Assembly: GCA_000621765.1 (NCBI GenBank)
Contig: JHXJ01000003.1
Location: 98,636 to 162,635, forward strand
Source of the DNA: Ruminococcaceae bacterium AB4001
GTDB taxonomy: Bacteria; Bacillota; Clostridia; Saccharofermentanales; Saccharofermentanaceae
Direction of reading: 5' to 3'
Length of the DNA stretch: 64,000 nt
Position 1 is the first letter of the stretch. Each line of letters begins with the position of its first letter. Made by a program: the position numbers and the translations under genes. The notes beneath the pieces are model-generated. The model had not been told where the DNA came from, searched no databases, and worked only from the letters and a program-made list of their open reading frames with translations. Positions 45,096 through 53,755 of this stretch are shown here, in pieces.

Positions 45096-46079
45096 TCAGG
45101 TCTCGTGATCGTAAGGGTGGATCGTCTCGATCGTTCCGTCTTCAGCGATGTTGAGCTTTGTGAACTTAACAGATCTCTTGTGTGAGCATCCGCCGGCTCT
45201 CTTTGCATCGTGATAGAACAGATACCATTCGCCTTCGATCTCAACAACGGAGTGATGTGTTGTCCAGCCGATAACGGGTTCCATGATCCTGCCCTTGTAT
45301 GTGAAAGGACCTACGGGAGAATCACCTTCAGCATAACAGAGATAATGTGTTGTTCCTGTAGAGTATGAGAAGTAATACTTGCCGTTGAACTTGTGCATCC
45401 AGGGATCTTCGAAATATCTTCTGTCCTCATCGCCTGCCTTCAAAGGCTCGCCGTTCTCGTCGAGGATCGTGATCATCTTGGGAGCATCAACATATGCATC
45501 CATGGTAGGCTTGAATTCTGCAACGACTGCGCAAAGAGCCTTCTCGTCGCCTTCCGGACGGTGCTCATCGGGATTGAATGAACCTGACTGCCACATCTCG
45601 AGCTGGCCGCCCCAAAGTCCGCCGTTGTAGCAATAGATCTTGCCGTCGTCATCCTGGAAGACTGCGGGATCGATGCTGTAGCTGCCCTGGATAAAGTTTT
45701 CCTGGGGCTTAAAAGGTCCTACGGGAGAATCGGATTCTGCAACACCGATTCTGAAGATCTCGTTCTTATCCTTAGCCGGGAAAACGAGATAGTATTTTCC
45801 ATTGAGATAGATCGCGTCAGGTGCCCAGAGCTGTCTTCCTACCCACGGAATGTCTGTCTCGCTCAAAGCTACACCGTTGTCGACACAATCACTGTCAAGT
45901 GAATCCATCGAGAGGATGTGGTAATCCTTCATGACATACTGTTCACCGTCATCATCTTCAGGGATATCAAGATCCTCGTCATGAGAAGGATAGATATAGA
46001 TCTTGCCGTTGAAAACGTGGGCAGAAGGGTCTGCCGTATAGATGTTGGTAACAAGGTCTTTACGTTCGTTCTTTTTCAT
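45096..46079 (-). CDS. Glycoside hydrolase family 43 (beta-xylosidase/arabinofuranosidase)
   Basis: About 327 residues from ATG 46079, five bases after AGAGG; an in-frame GTG two codons earlier is less well placed. Five-bladed beta-propeller with the three GH43 acidic residues: general base in TADPSAHVF (near 16), the pKa-modulating Asp in SIDPAVFQDD (near 135), and general acid Glu in RRYFEDPWMHK (near 222). No signal peptide, so cytoplasmic. Removes xylosyl or arabinosyl residues from xylan fragments; the exact specificity is not readable. Complements the GH3 enzyme at 24486. Confidence 0.93.
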   Translation of the reverse strand: MKKNERKDLVTNIYTADPSAHVFNGKIYIYPSHDEDLDIPEDDDGEQYVMKDYHILSMDSLDSDCVDNGVALSETDIPWVGRQLWAPDAIYLNGKYYLVFPAKDKNEIFRIGVAESDSPVGPFKPQENFIQGSYSIDPAVFQDDDGKIYCYNGGLWGGQLEMWQSGSFNPDEHRPEGDEKALCAVVAEFKPTMDAYVDAPKMITILDENGEPLKAGDEDRRYFEDPWMHKFNGKYYFSYSTGTTHYLCYAEGDSPVGPFTYKGRIMEPVIGWTTHHSVVEIEGEWYLFYHDAKRAGGCSHKRSVKFTKLNIAEDGTIETIHPYDHET

Positions 46080-46164
46080 ATGCACCTCTTGTTTGCTTCT
46101 TATATCTGTAGTTGTAACAAACAGTATAACTTATTAAGCCTTTATTTAATATCGATTTTTGAAT

Positions 46165-46617
46165 TTATTCTAAAATTGTGTTTTTTCCTGATTTATATTC
46201 CATCAGCTTCTCCGTATAACTGCGGGCACGTCTGCGCATTATAAGGCAGTCGATGAGGACCGATATGATATAAAAAACAGCTACGATCACCGCAAGTGTT
46301 ATCCAGAGAGCAGGTGTTCCTGCGCCCTCAAAGATCCCCATAAAGTAGAACATCAGGACTTCAGCCGGGATGAAGAGTATGAAAAACACAGTGAGATCTA
46401 TAAGAAAACCCTTCCTGCTCATAAACCTGGTCAGGAATGAGAATACGAAACTCAATGAACCCCATGCGCACAGTGCCAAAAGCTTTAACAGGAAAAAGAC
46501 AGTCACATTGCCCTGCCCTCCGATAAGCGATACCAGCACAGTACACAGTACGAGCCATGAATATGAGAACGCCAGAGCGTTCCTGAAATATGCAAGCAGT
46601 TTCTTTATATCTTCCAT
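46165..46617 (-). CDS. DUF3021 family membrane protein
   Basis: 150 residues with four predicted TM helices (about 15-35, 42-65, 72-97, 102-126) and a basic C-terminus (RRRARSYTEKLMEY). It begins four bases after the stop of the LytTR regulator. A DUF3021 protein directly after a LytTR-only regulator is a recurring pair in Firmicutes, comparable to the BrsR/BrsM and HdrR/HdrM pairs in which the membrane protein holds the regulator inactive. That inhibitory role is inferred from those pairs. Confidence 0.82.
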   Translation of the reverse strand: MEDIKKLLAYFRNALAFSYSWLVLCTVLVSLIGGQGNVTVFFLLKLLALCAWGSLSFVFSFLTRFMSRKGFLIDLTVFFILFIPAEVLMFYFMGIFEGAGTPALWITLAVIVAVFYIISVLIDCLIMRRRARSYTEKLMEYKSGKNTILE

Positions 46618-46621
46618 AGTT

Positions 46622-47062
46622 TTATCCGTCCAATCCGATCAGGTTCTTTAGCGCTCTGACATAACGTCTTGAGATCACAATGACCTCGCCGTTCGAAAGA
46701 GTCGCAAGAATATTGCGCGTAACTTCAGGCTTGAGCCTTGTGACCTTATTAAGGTTGACGATAACTGATTTGGAACATCTGAAGAAAGTCTTTTCATCAA
46801 GGATCTCCTCAAGTTCGTAAAGTCTCTTTTCCGTCTGAAGGATATTGCCAGATGTATAAAGGAATGTCTTCTTATCGACTGATTCGATATACAGTATCTC
46901 TTCTATGGGTACATTGTAGGTCTGGCCTTTTGAAGACGCGGTTATCCGCTCATCAAACCTGCTGATGTAACGAGCGAGTCTTTCAGTCTCGGAAGTGACT
47001 TCACGGCAGTGGATCTCCACCGCCGTGCCGGAACTTGAATCTTTGCTTATCGTGACCTTCAT
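46622..47062 (-). CDS. LytTR DNA-binding domain regulator
   Basis: 146 residues with no receiver domain. The C-terminal LytTR domain spans about 48-143: IEEILYIESVDKKTFLYTSG, LEEILDEKTFFRCSKSVIVNLNKVTRLKP, and NGEVIVISRRYVRALKNLIG. An N-terminal segment of about 45 residues precedes it. Operon order is the 198-residue membrane protein, this gene, then DUF3021. Two tandem ACCsCTTGGT boxes upstream of the operon promoter fit the direct-repeat sites that LytTR activators use, so it probably autoregulates. Confidence 0.93.
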   Translation of the reverse strand: MKVTISKDSSSGTAVEIHCREVTSETERLARYISRFDERITASSKGQTYNVPIEEILYIESVDKKTFLYTSGNILQTEKRLYELEEILDEKTFFRCSKSVIVNLNKVTRLKPEVTRNILATLSNGEVIVISRRYVRALKNLIGLDG

Positions 47063-47109
47063 TCAATTACTCCCGTAATCTCCATGCTGAAGTCTATTAT
47101 AGAGCATTT

Positions 47110-47706
47110 TCACTTCTTTGAATCACCATTCAGTTTTCTGCACTCAACAAGGAGTATGACAGACATCACGATCTGGCAGACAGTCATGAAGACACCGACG
47201 CAGATGTCGTTCGTGAAGATGGAAAGGATCATCGAACCGAATGTCGTAACAAGTGATGTGACAAAATATGTCTTGCTGTCATATACCCATGAGAAAGGCA
47301 GAAGATGTGCGCCGAAGACCATTGCGAAGAGCATGAACATCGCATCGGGTTTCTGGGAGAATGCCCACATCACGATAAGAAGATAGAGCATCTGGTTCAT
47401 TGTGCAGAGAAATCCGAGTTTATTGAAAGGATTGCTGCGGTTCTTGAATATGTGAGCGCCGATGATCTTGGAGAAGATCAGGACACACGGCAGAAGAAGT
47501 CCGGTGCAATAAAATGTGTACATGTTCTTCGTCATGATATCTACAGGAAGGCATCTTACTATTGTTGCCAGGATCCAGATCACGACTGATGCCATCATGA
47601 ACGGAGCGCCCTTCTTCTGCAGTATCGAAGCTTCTTTCCTCATTCCTGCGAAGTCGGATGAAATCATCTTGTTGTCTCTTACTGTTGTATCGGTTATGTT
47701 TGTCAT
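47110..47706 (-). CDS. Membrane protein of unknown function in the LytTR operon
   Basis: 198 residues with five or six predicted TM helices (starting near residue 35: FMMASVVIWILATIVRC) and a cytoplasmic N-terminus of about 30 residues (DFAGMRKEASILQKKGAPF). I have seen similar proteins only as hypothetical integral membrane proteins. ATG follows AAGGAGGT. It is the first gene of the operon controlled by the promoter at 47735-47762. Its product is probably what the LytTR regulator controls, or a sensor for it. Confidence 0.6.
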   Translation of the reverse strand: MTNITDTTVRDNKMISSDFAGMRKEASILQKKGAPFMMASVVIWILATIVRCLPVDIMTKNMYTFYCTGLLLPCVLIFSKIIGAHIFKNRSNPFNKLGFLCTMNQMLYLLIVMWAFSQKPDAMFMLFAMVFGAHLLPFSWVYDSKTYFVTSLVTTFGSMILSIFTNDICVGVFMTVCQIVMSVILLVECRKLNGDSKK

Positions 47707-47734
47707 GGTGTGTTACCTCCTTGGTTTTGAGGTC

Positions 47735-47762
47735 ATTATATCGGCCACGGCATGGCGCTCAA
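47735..47762 (-). promoter_or_regulatory. Promoter of the LytTR operon
   Basis: On the minus strand TTGAGC (47762-47757), 16 bases, TATAAT (47740-47735), 28 bases before the ATG at 47706. Confidence 0.65.
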
Positions 47763-47772
47763 CGGTTCCTGG

Positions 47773-47804
47773 ACCAAGCGGTACAAATGAGATTACCAAG
47801 GGGT
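47773..47804 (-). promoter_or_regulatory. Tandem operators ACCsCTTGGT upstream of the LytTR operon promoter
   Basis: Two boxes on the minus strand, ACCGCTTGGT (47782-47773) and ACCCCTTGGT (47804-47795). They are exactly 22 bp apart (two helical turns), and the nearer one ends 10 bp upstream of the -35 hexamer. This is an activator-type layout. Confidence 0.6.
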
Positions 47805-47908
47805 AAAAAACAAATGGTTTTACTCCAAGTTTAAAAAGTTTATTATATTCTCCGGGTGCAGAAACACACGTTGTCTGTCATCACAAAACAGGGGTAAAGG
47901 ATCAATAA

Positions 47909-49108
47909 GTGTCACTTACAGATAAGCTCTTTGAAGAAAGCAGTTGGGAAAGATTCTTCAAATATAAATCCGACTTAAGGTGCTCGAAAAGATTCACCAA
48001 AGAGCTCCGCGAATTCATAGACAAGAAAAAATATCTTGAATATGCCGGAGCAGTCAGTTCGCTCACCGGTCTTCCGCTGCCTTCAAAAGCAGTGATCAGC
48101 AAGATGAGCAGCCAGAAAAAACGCACCGTCTATAAATACCCTTATGAGTTCAACATGATACTGAAACTCTTAACCTATATGACACTTCGAAAATACGATC
48201 ACATCTTCTCACCATGCCTTTATTCATTCCGTCCGGGAATCTGCGCAAAGGATGCAATCGACTCCGTATGCAGGGTCAGGAATCTTCATAAACTTTACTC
48301 ATACAAGATCGACGTCAGTGACTATTTCAATTCGATACCGGTTGACAGGATATGCGCCATACTTGATGAGACGATCAAAGATGACGACAAACTCCTTAAC
48401 CTCATGAAGACTCTGCTCTGTGAAGAAAGAGTCATATCCGGCGATAATATCATCACTGAAAAGAAAGGCATAATGGCCGGCACTCCGATAGCATCCTTTT
48501 ACGCTAACCTGTACCTCAAAGATCTCGACGAGATGTTCAGTTCAAAAGGTATACTTTACGCAAGATATTCGGATGACATTATCGTTTTCGCAGACAACGA
48601 AAAAGACATAGAAAAATACAGGCAGATGATCCTCGATCACCTGTCATCAAAAGGCCTTGCCGTTAACCCTGACAAGGAAGCTTTCTCAAGGCCTGATGAC
48701 GGCTTCTGTTTTCTCGGCATAGAGGTAAAAAACGGAGACGTGGATATCGCTCCGGCATCGGTCAAAAAACTCAAACAGAAGATGCGCCGCAAAGCACGTG
48801 CGCTGGACCGCTGGCGTCACCGCGAAGGCATTGACGGAACAAAGGCAGCCTCTGCTTTCATAAGGATATTCAACCATAAACTTCTAGAAGAAAACGAGGA
48901 CTCCGATCTTACATGGAGCCTGTGGTTCTTCCCTGTCATAACGACTTCTAAGAGCCTTCACGAGATCGATCTTTACTCACAGGAACTGCTGCGTTTTCTG
49001 ATAAGCGGAAAGCACAACAAATCCCGCTACGATGTGCGCTATGAAGATCTCAAGTCATTGGGATATAAGAGCCTTGTGAACGAATACTACAAGCATAATA
49101 ATCTGTGA
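47909..49108 (+). CDS. Free-standing reverse transcriptase
   Basis: 399 residues from GTG 47909 (AAAGG eight bases upstream). RT fingers and palm are complete: FSPCLYSFRPGICAKDAIDSV near 101 (RT2), YKIDVSDYFNSIPVDRI near 131 with the first catalytic Asp, GIMAGTPIASFYANLYLKDLD near 188 (RT4), YARYSDDIIVFAD near 211 with the catalytic YSDD, and GFCFLGIEV near 264. No maturase (X) or HNH domain, no intron RNA around it, and no clear retron ncRNA in the 202-bp upstream spacer. It therefore looks like an orphan or defence-type RT (unassigned group). The C-terminal 110 residues are helical and basic and match nothing I recognise. Confidence 0.9.
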   Translation: MSLTDKLFEESSWERFFKYKSDLRCSKRFTKELREFIDKKKYLEYAGAVSSLTGLPLPSKAVISKMSSQKKRTVYKYPYEFNMILKLLTYMTLRKYDHIFSPCLYSFRPGICAKDAIDSVCRVRNLHKLYSYKIDVSDYFNSIPVDRICAILDETIKDDDKLLNLMKTLLCEERVISGDNIITEKKGIMAGTPIASFYANLYLKDLDEMFSSKGILYARYSDDIIVFADNEKDIEKYRQMILDHLSSKGLAVNPDKEAFSRPDDGFCFLGIEVKNGDVDIAPASVKKLKQKMRRKARALDRWRHREGIDGTKAASAFIRIFNHKLLEENEDSDLTWSLWFFPVITTSKSLHEIDLYSQELLRFLISGKHNKSRYDVRYEDLKSLGYKSLVNEYYKHNNL

Positions 49109-49147
49109 TATTTTTTTATATTCCCATTCACATTAGGAGGGCAGATT

Positions 49148-49216
49148 ATGCGTAAAACAGGCAGGCTGCCCGGTGCAGTTATGGCTGACGTTACGTCCTT
49201 TTTACCGGCCGGCTAA
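49148..49216 (+). CDS. Putative 22-residue small ORF after the reverse transcriptase
   Basis: ATG 49148 follows a perfect AGGAGG at seven-base spacing (TTAGGAGGGCAGATT), the best site in the neighbourhood, 39 bases after the RT stop codon. The peptide starts MRKTGRLPGAVM and ends FLPAG before TAA. It could be a small protein of an RT system, a leader peptide, or chance. An overlapping GGCAG-G-CTGCC hairpin also allows an RNA reading. Confidence 0.4.
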   Translation: MRKTGRLPGAVMADVTSFLPAG

Positions 49217-49225
49217 TTGATATCC

Positions 49226-50428
49226 TTAAGCGGTTTCTTTCTTTGCCTTTACCATCAGGAAATAGATAACACCCGCGACTGCATAAAGCGCCATTGCCGT
49301 GACGATTATTACGGTGTAGTTGTTATTGGTCTTCTGTAAGATGATCTCCGAGAGGTTGTTACCTGTGATGCCTGCAACTGCCCATGCAGAAAGCGAAAGG
49401 CCGTGGATCTTCGAGATATTCTTCATGCCGAATCTGGACTCGAGGAGAGCAGGCAGAGTCGAGAATCCGCCGCCGTATCCGAGATTGATCACCATAAGAA
49501 GGACGATGATAACGAAACCGTTCCCGACGGCAGCACTGAGGCCGCAGAGCAATACGCAGGACAGGAAGATTATTCCGTATACTGTTGCCCTGTCCTTCAT
49601 CTTATCGGACACGGTCGAGTAGCCGATGCGTCCTAACGCGTTGCACACTGCCGTGACTGAAGGAACGATGCTGACGATGGTCGCGAGGATCGCAAGACCT
49701 GCAAACTTTTCATTCAACAGCTGCTTCTCATATGTGATGAGCATCAGGCCGCAGTGAATGTTGATGTAGAAGATAAGCCAGATGCCGATGAACATCTTAT
49801 CCTTGAACATGGAAGTGACCTTGAAGCTGTCATTTACGGCCTTGTCCTCAACCCAGCCTTCAGGCTTCTTCAGAAGGAGGTGTCCGGCGAACATCATGAC
49901 GAAATAAATGCATCCCAATATGAGGAACATCGGAGCGATACCGAGCTTATTCTGCAGCATCTCCATGACTGGCGTGGCGATGGCTTTAGCAAGACCGAAT
50001 CCCATTATCGAGATACCTGTCGCAAGACCTTTGTTATCCTTGAACCACAGCATCAGGGTCTTTACCGGAGTAAGATATCCTATGCCCAGACCGATGCCCA
50101 TTATGCATCCGTAGAACAGGTAGATGAGTATCAGGGCAAGAGGACCTTTAACGTAATTTATCGTTAATCCCGTTCCTATCATTCCGGTCGTGAAACAGAT
50201 CGCGGAAATGAGTGACGACCTGTGGATATTGAGTTCGACGATCTTACCCGCAAAGGCTGCGGACATACCGAGGAAGAAGATCGCAAAGCTGAATGCCCAC
50301 CCTACCGAAAATGTACTCATACCGATGGCATTCGCGATAGATTCCTTGAACGTACTCCAGCAATAGACAGTACCAATTGAACAGTGTATCAACAGTGCCG
50401 GTATTGCTGCCCTGATCCATTTATTCAT
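49226..50428 (-). CDS. MFS transporter, oxalate/formate antiporter (OFA) family
   Basis: About 400 residues from ATG 50428, preceded by GGGGGAG; the frame is open to 50467 without a good site. Twelve predicted TM helices. Features of the OFA family: IHCSIGTVYCWSTFKESIA near the N-terminus, GCIMGIGLGIGYLTPVKTLMLWFKDNKGLATGI near 110-142, and a second-half GYGGGFSTLPALLESRFGMKNIS. OFA members exchange carboxylates such as oxalate, formate or lactate; this one's substrate is unknown. Convergent with the RT region; no operon partner. Confidence 0.88.
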   Translation of the reverse strand: MNKWIRAAIPALLIHCSIGTVYCWSTFKESIANAIGMSTFSVGWAFSFAIFFLGMSAAFAGKIVELNIHRSSLISAICFTTGMIGTGLTINYVKGPLALILIYLFYGCIMGIGLGIGYLTPVKTLMLWFKDNKGLATGISIMGFGLAKAIATPVMEMLQNKLGIAPMFLILGCIYFVMMFAGHLLLKKPEGWVEDKAVNDSFKVTSMFKDKMFIGIWLIFYINIHCGLMLITYEKQLLNEKFAGLAILATIVSIVPSVTAVCNALGRIGYSTVSDKMKDRATVYGIIFLSCVLLCGLSAAVGNGFVIIVLLMVINLGYGGGFSTLPALLESRFGMKNISKIHGLSLSAWAVAGITGNNLSEIILQKTNNNYTVIIVTAMALYAVAGVIYFLMVKAKKETA

Positions 50429-50525
50429 AGTCGTCTCCCCCGGGAATAATATGTTTAAGTTTATCATTTATAATCAGCGAAAAGTATACGGGGGCGGTAT
50501 TATTTTCTGCCAAAGATTTGAGGCC

Positions 50526-50556
50526 GTCTTAAAGTGATCTGCATCACTTATAAGAC
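50526..50556. other. Hairpin between the MFS and FtsX genes
   Basis: GTCTTA-AAGTGAT, loop CTGC, ATCACTT-a-TAAGAC, 13 pairs with one bulge. It lies after the FtsX-type permease stop (minus). No clear T-run follows, so a terminator role is uncertain. Confidence 0.45.
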
Positions 50557-50594
50557 AGCCCCAAAGCCAAACTCAATCTATTCCCGTTATTACC

Positions 50595-52973
50595 TTAATC
50601 GGCTATAAGCATGTTATATGCTTCGATCTTCTTGATCCTTCTCGTCTGGAGGATCGCAAGCACAAATGATACTATTGCAAGTCCCACACCGATGATGACT
50701 ACTCCTGCGACCGGAATATCGAATCTGCACTTCATAAGACCGAATGCTCTCATGAATGTGGACATATAAGGATTAGCGCCATAGTAAGATCCGATCGAGA
50801 ATACGATGATGGATGCGATCACTGCGGGCATGAAGCTTAATGCCGTCTGGAGCATGAGGCTTCCGGATGTGTATCCCAATGCCTTGTAGATGCCGTAGTC
50901 CTTTCTCTTGTGATAGATCAATGACTTGATCAGGAGGAAGAGGATCAGAGCGATAACGATAACGGAGATCGTTATCATCAGGATGAGCATCATTGCAGAG
51001 ATAGACTTGAATGTTGTCATGCTTCCGCCGATCATCTCATAGAAGTTCATTGTGCCGACAATGTGATCACCGTAATCTTCCTTGATATCGTCCAGGATCG
51101 TTTCAAGCGTATCTGCATTTGCATTAAAGTCTTCGTCCTCATCGACCATATCGAACCAGAACCAGCCGGGGATATTATCTGTGCCGATCACATGATCTGC
51201 AGCCTCATATGTAAGCAATGCTTCGCGTCCTGCGTTATTGGTCGTCTGTATGAAACCCGTGATCAGATAGTTATATGAGTTGTCACCATAGTCCAGCTTG
51301 ATCTCATCGCCGATCTCGAAGCCATATGCCTTTGCGAAAGCACCGCTTACTGCAACCTCATTATCGTGCCCAGGAAGCCTGCCCTTGTAGCAGAGGGACT
51401 TGTTGTTCATTTTCGAAGTGTCCTTAACGACATAAGAAAACAGCTTCACTTCATCGTTATAATAGAAATCCAGATTGATGATCTCTCTGACATTGGTAAT
51501 GTCATTTCTGGATTCGAGATAATCGCGCATCTCATCCTTTGTCTCAAGGTCACATGCAACTACGCCTGCACAAAGCTCTGTAGTGAGGATATCAAGCTTA
51601 GGCTTTCTGCTGAAATTCTCATACATTAGAAGTGATATGATGCATGCGAAAACCATGAATCCGACTACGAAGAAAGTGATAACGTTCTGCTTCATATTGC
51701 CGAAGAATGTCTTCATTGCAAGGCTCATATTAAGGCTCATGGAAGTCTTATCGAGAGCGACATGATTCTTCTTGAAGTTGTGTGATTCGATGCCTTCACG
51801 GAGTGCAACGATCGGCTGGATCTTAGAAATCTTTCCGGAAGCAATGAGCGTAACGATCAGTGTGAAAAGAACTACATAACCGAACGGGATCAATGTTGCC
51901 ATCGCGTTAAAGGATACGCTGTAAGACAGACCCATCTGACCTATCATGATCCCTGCGAACAAAGGCATGAACAGATATGAAACAAAGATTCCGATCAGGC
52001 TCGAAACACAGGCAAGGCTCATGAACCAGATTACAAGTGATGCCTTGATGTCTCTGCCGGTATAACCGATAGCCTTGAGGGCTCCTAAAGTCTTCATGTT
52101 TTCCTGAATGTAGTTGGAGATGCAGTTTGCGAGCATCATTGCAACAGCAACTACGATAAGCGATGTAAGTACCAGGATCGATACTGCAATGATAAGGCCG
52201 ATGAAAGTTCTGTTGCTTACTACGCTGTCAAGAGTATCACTGAATACCTGTGCATAAGGATTGATCTTGAGGAACTCGCTTGTAGTATTGATATTAAAGT
52301 GTCCGAGATTTACTCCTTCCTTAAGGTCATAAATGATGACAATATTCTCATTTGCATCATGTGCTTCATCCCAAAGTTTCTCAAAACTCTCATCATCCAA
52401 AAGCAGCTCGAAGCAGCCTGTGTTATTGCATCCGCCATAGATACAGTCGACAAAGCCTCTGACAGTATAACTGTGCTTTTTTCCCGTATATTCGAATTCG
52501 AAAGTATCACCGGTCTCGAAACCGCCTGACGTATTGAACTGGAACGGAAGATAAATATAGTTTTCAGTAATTGAAGTATCTTCGTTAACCACTTCAAATC
52601 TGTTCATCTCTCTACTGAATGCAGAAGAATCATCTACACATACAAATCCTGTAATGACTTTACCTTCGCCGAAAGTCAGCGGGAGGTTACGGTAAGAGAG
52701 ATTTCTATAGATATAGTAATCGTCAGTTTCAGATCCAATGATCTCGTCGATCTTCTCATCGGTAAAGCCGTCAACGCCACCGTATATCTGCAGGAAGCCG
52801 TCACCGGAATTAAGTCTTTCCGCGGTCTTCCTTACTGTCGGATAGCAGTCGAAAAAGATGAGGAGCGAGACACCGATAAGGCTTGTTGCTATAAGCATCA
52901 AAAGGAACAATCCAATTGACGTACCTCTGTTTTTTCTGAGGTTCGATTTTGTAAGTAATAATGCCTTGTTCAT
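50595..52973 (-). CDS. FtsX-family ABC transporter permease (MacB-like, two FtsX domains)
   Basis: About 792 residues from ATG 52973, next to GGGGTGG; a GTG three codons upstream is less likely. A TM helix at 20-42 is followed by a large extracytoplasmic domain (residues about 50-260). Then come three TM helices with the first FtsX domain (IIAVSILVLTSLIVVAVAMMLANCISNYIQENMKTLGALKAIGYT), a second set after about 420 (NVITFFVVGFMVFACIISLLMYE), and the C-terminal FtsX domain (IYKALGYTSGSLMLQTALSFMPA). Works with the ATPase encoded directly upstream. Such pairs export or detect antimicrobial peptides or lipoproteins; the substrate is not known. Confidence 0.92.
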   Translation of the reverse strand: MNKALLLTKSNLRKNRGTSIGLFLLMLIATSLIGVSLLIFFDCYPTVRKTAERLNSGDGFLQIYGGVDGFTDEKIDEIIGSETDDYYIYRNLSYRNLPLTFGEGKVITGFVCVDDSSAFSREMNRFEVVNEDTSITENYIYLPFQFNTSGGFETGDTFEFEYTGKKHSYTVRGFVDCIYGGCNNTGCFELLLDDESFEKLWDEAHDANENIVIIYDLKEGVNLGHFNINTTSEFLKINPYAQVFSDTLDSVVSNRTFIGLIIAVSILVLTSLIVVAVAMMLANCISNYIQENMKTLGALKAIGYTGRDIKASLVIWFMSLACVSSLIGIFVSYLFMPLFAGIMIGQMGLSYSVSFNAMATLIPFGYVVLFTLIVTLIASGKISKIQPIVALREGIESHNFKKNHVALDKTSMSLNMSLAMKTFFGNMKQNVITFFVVGFMVFACIISLLMYENFSRKPKLDILTTELCAGVVACDLETKDEMRDYLESRNDITNVREIINLDFYYNDEVKLFSYVVKDTSKMNNKSLCYKGRLPGHDNEVAVSGAFAKAYGFEIGDEIKLDYGDNSYNYLITGFIQTTNNAGREALLTYEAADHVIGTDNIPGWFWFDMVDEDEDFNANADTLETILDDIKEDYGDHIVGTMNFYEMIGGSMTTFKSISAMMLILMITISVIVIALILFLLIKSLIYHKRKDYGIYKALGYTSGSLMLQTALSFMPAVIASIIVFSIGSYYGANPYMSTFMRAFGLMKCRFDIPVAGVVIIGVGLAIVSFVLAILQTRRIKKIEAYNMLIAD

Positions 52974-52975
52974 GA

Positions 52976-53731
52976 TTACCACCCCATCTTTGCGAGGAAA
53001 TCATTAAGTTTCTGGTGACGTTCCTTATCACCTGTTACATACTTTCCGAGTTTGCATTCACCTGCGATCTCACCGTCCTTAACATAAAGGATGCGGTTGC
53101 CTCTTCTTGCACTTGTGATGTCATGTGTGACCATTACGATCGACTGGCCTTTTTCATTGAACTTGGTAAGTGTATCAAGTACTGCCTTACCTGTCTGTGA
53201 GTTCAGGGCACCCGTCGGCTCATCTGCGAAAACAAGTTTCGGATCATTGATCAAAGCTCTTGCAATACCAACTCTCTGTGCTTCACCGCCTGAGATCTGC
53301 GCAGGGAACTTGCCCCATAAAGGTTCATCGATATCTACAGCCTTTAAGATCTCTCCGGCTTTCTTCGCAAGAACTTTCTTATCTCTGTAAACAAGAAGAC
53401 CTGCTGCCATGATGTTATCGAGAACGCTCATTGACTCTACGAGATAAACCTGCTGGAAAACGAATCCGCAGTTGCTTCTTCTGAATATTGCAAGCTCATC
53501 AGTACTCATCTTTGTGATCTCGGTACCGTCAAAAGAAACGCTTCCCAGAGTCGGCTTATCCATGCCTGATAATGAATAGAGAAGAGTTGACTTACCGGCA
53601 CCTGATGCACCCATTATGATCGTGAAATCTCCTTCGTAGATCTCAAGGTCTATATTCTTAAGAACGTGCTGCTGAATGCCGCCGTTGGAAAATGTCTTAC
53701 AAAGTTTCTTGGTTTCAATTATGTTTTTCAT
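52976..53731 (-). CDS. ABC transporter ATP-binding protein (LolD/MacB family)
   Basis: 251-residue ATPase. Walker A MGASGAGKSTLLYSLSG near 39, Q-loop GFVFQQVYLVESMS near 90, signature ISGGEAQRVGIARAL near 146, Walker B KLVFADEPTGALNSQTG near 166, and His switch IVMVTHDITSAR near 201. Ends two bases before the permease start. ATG follows AAGGAGG. Its promoter region contains phased TTAAG boxes, pointing to control by an OmpR-type regulator such as the one at 60024. Confidence 0.96.
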   Translation of the reverse strand: MKNIIETKKLCKTFSNGGIQQHVLKNIDLEIYEGDFTIIMGASGAGKSTLLYSLSGMDKPTLGSVSFDGTEITKMSTDELAIFRRSNCGFVFQQVYLVESMSVLDNIMAAGLLVYRDKKVLAKKAGEILKAVDIDEPLWGKFPAQISGGEAQRVGIARALINDPKLVFADEPTGALNSQTGKAVLDTLTKFNEKGQSIVMVTHDITSARRGNRILYVKDGEIAGECKLGKYVTGDKERHQKLNDFLAKMGW

Positions 53732-53755
53732 GTCTTGCGACCTCCTTATGGCACT

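Noticed and set aside
47707..47908. A retron msr-msd RNA upstream of the reverse transcriptase
   Set aside because: No long inverted repeat flanks, no branching-G context and only one short hairpin. The spacer is also used by the divergent LytTR operon promoter.
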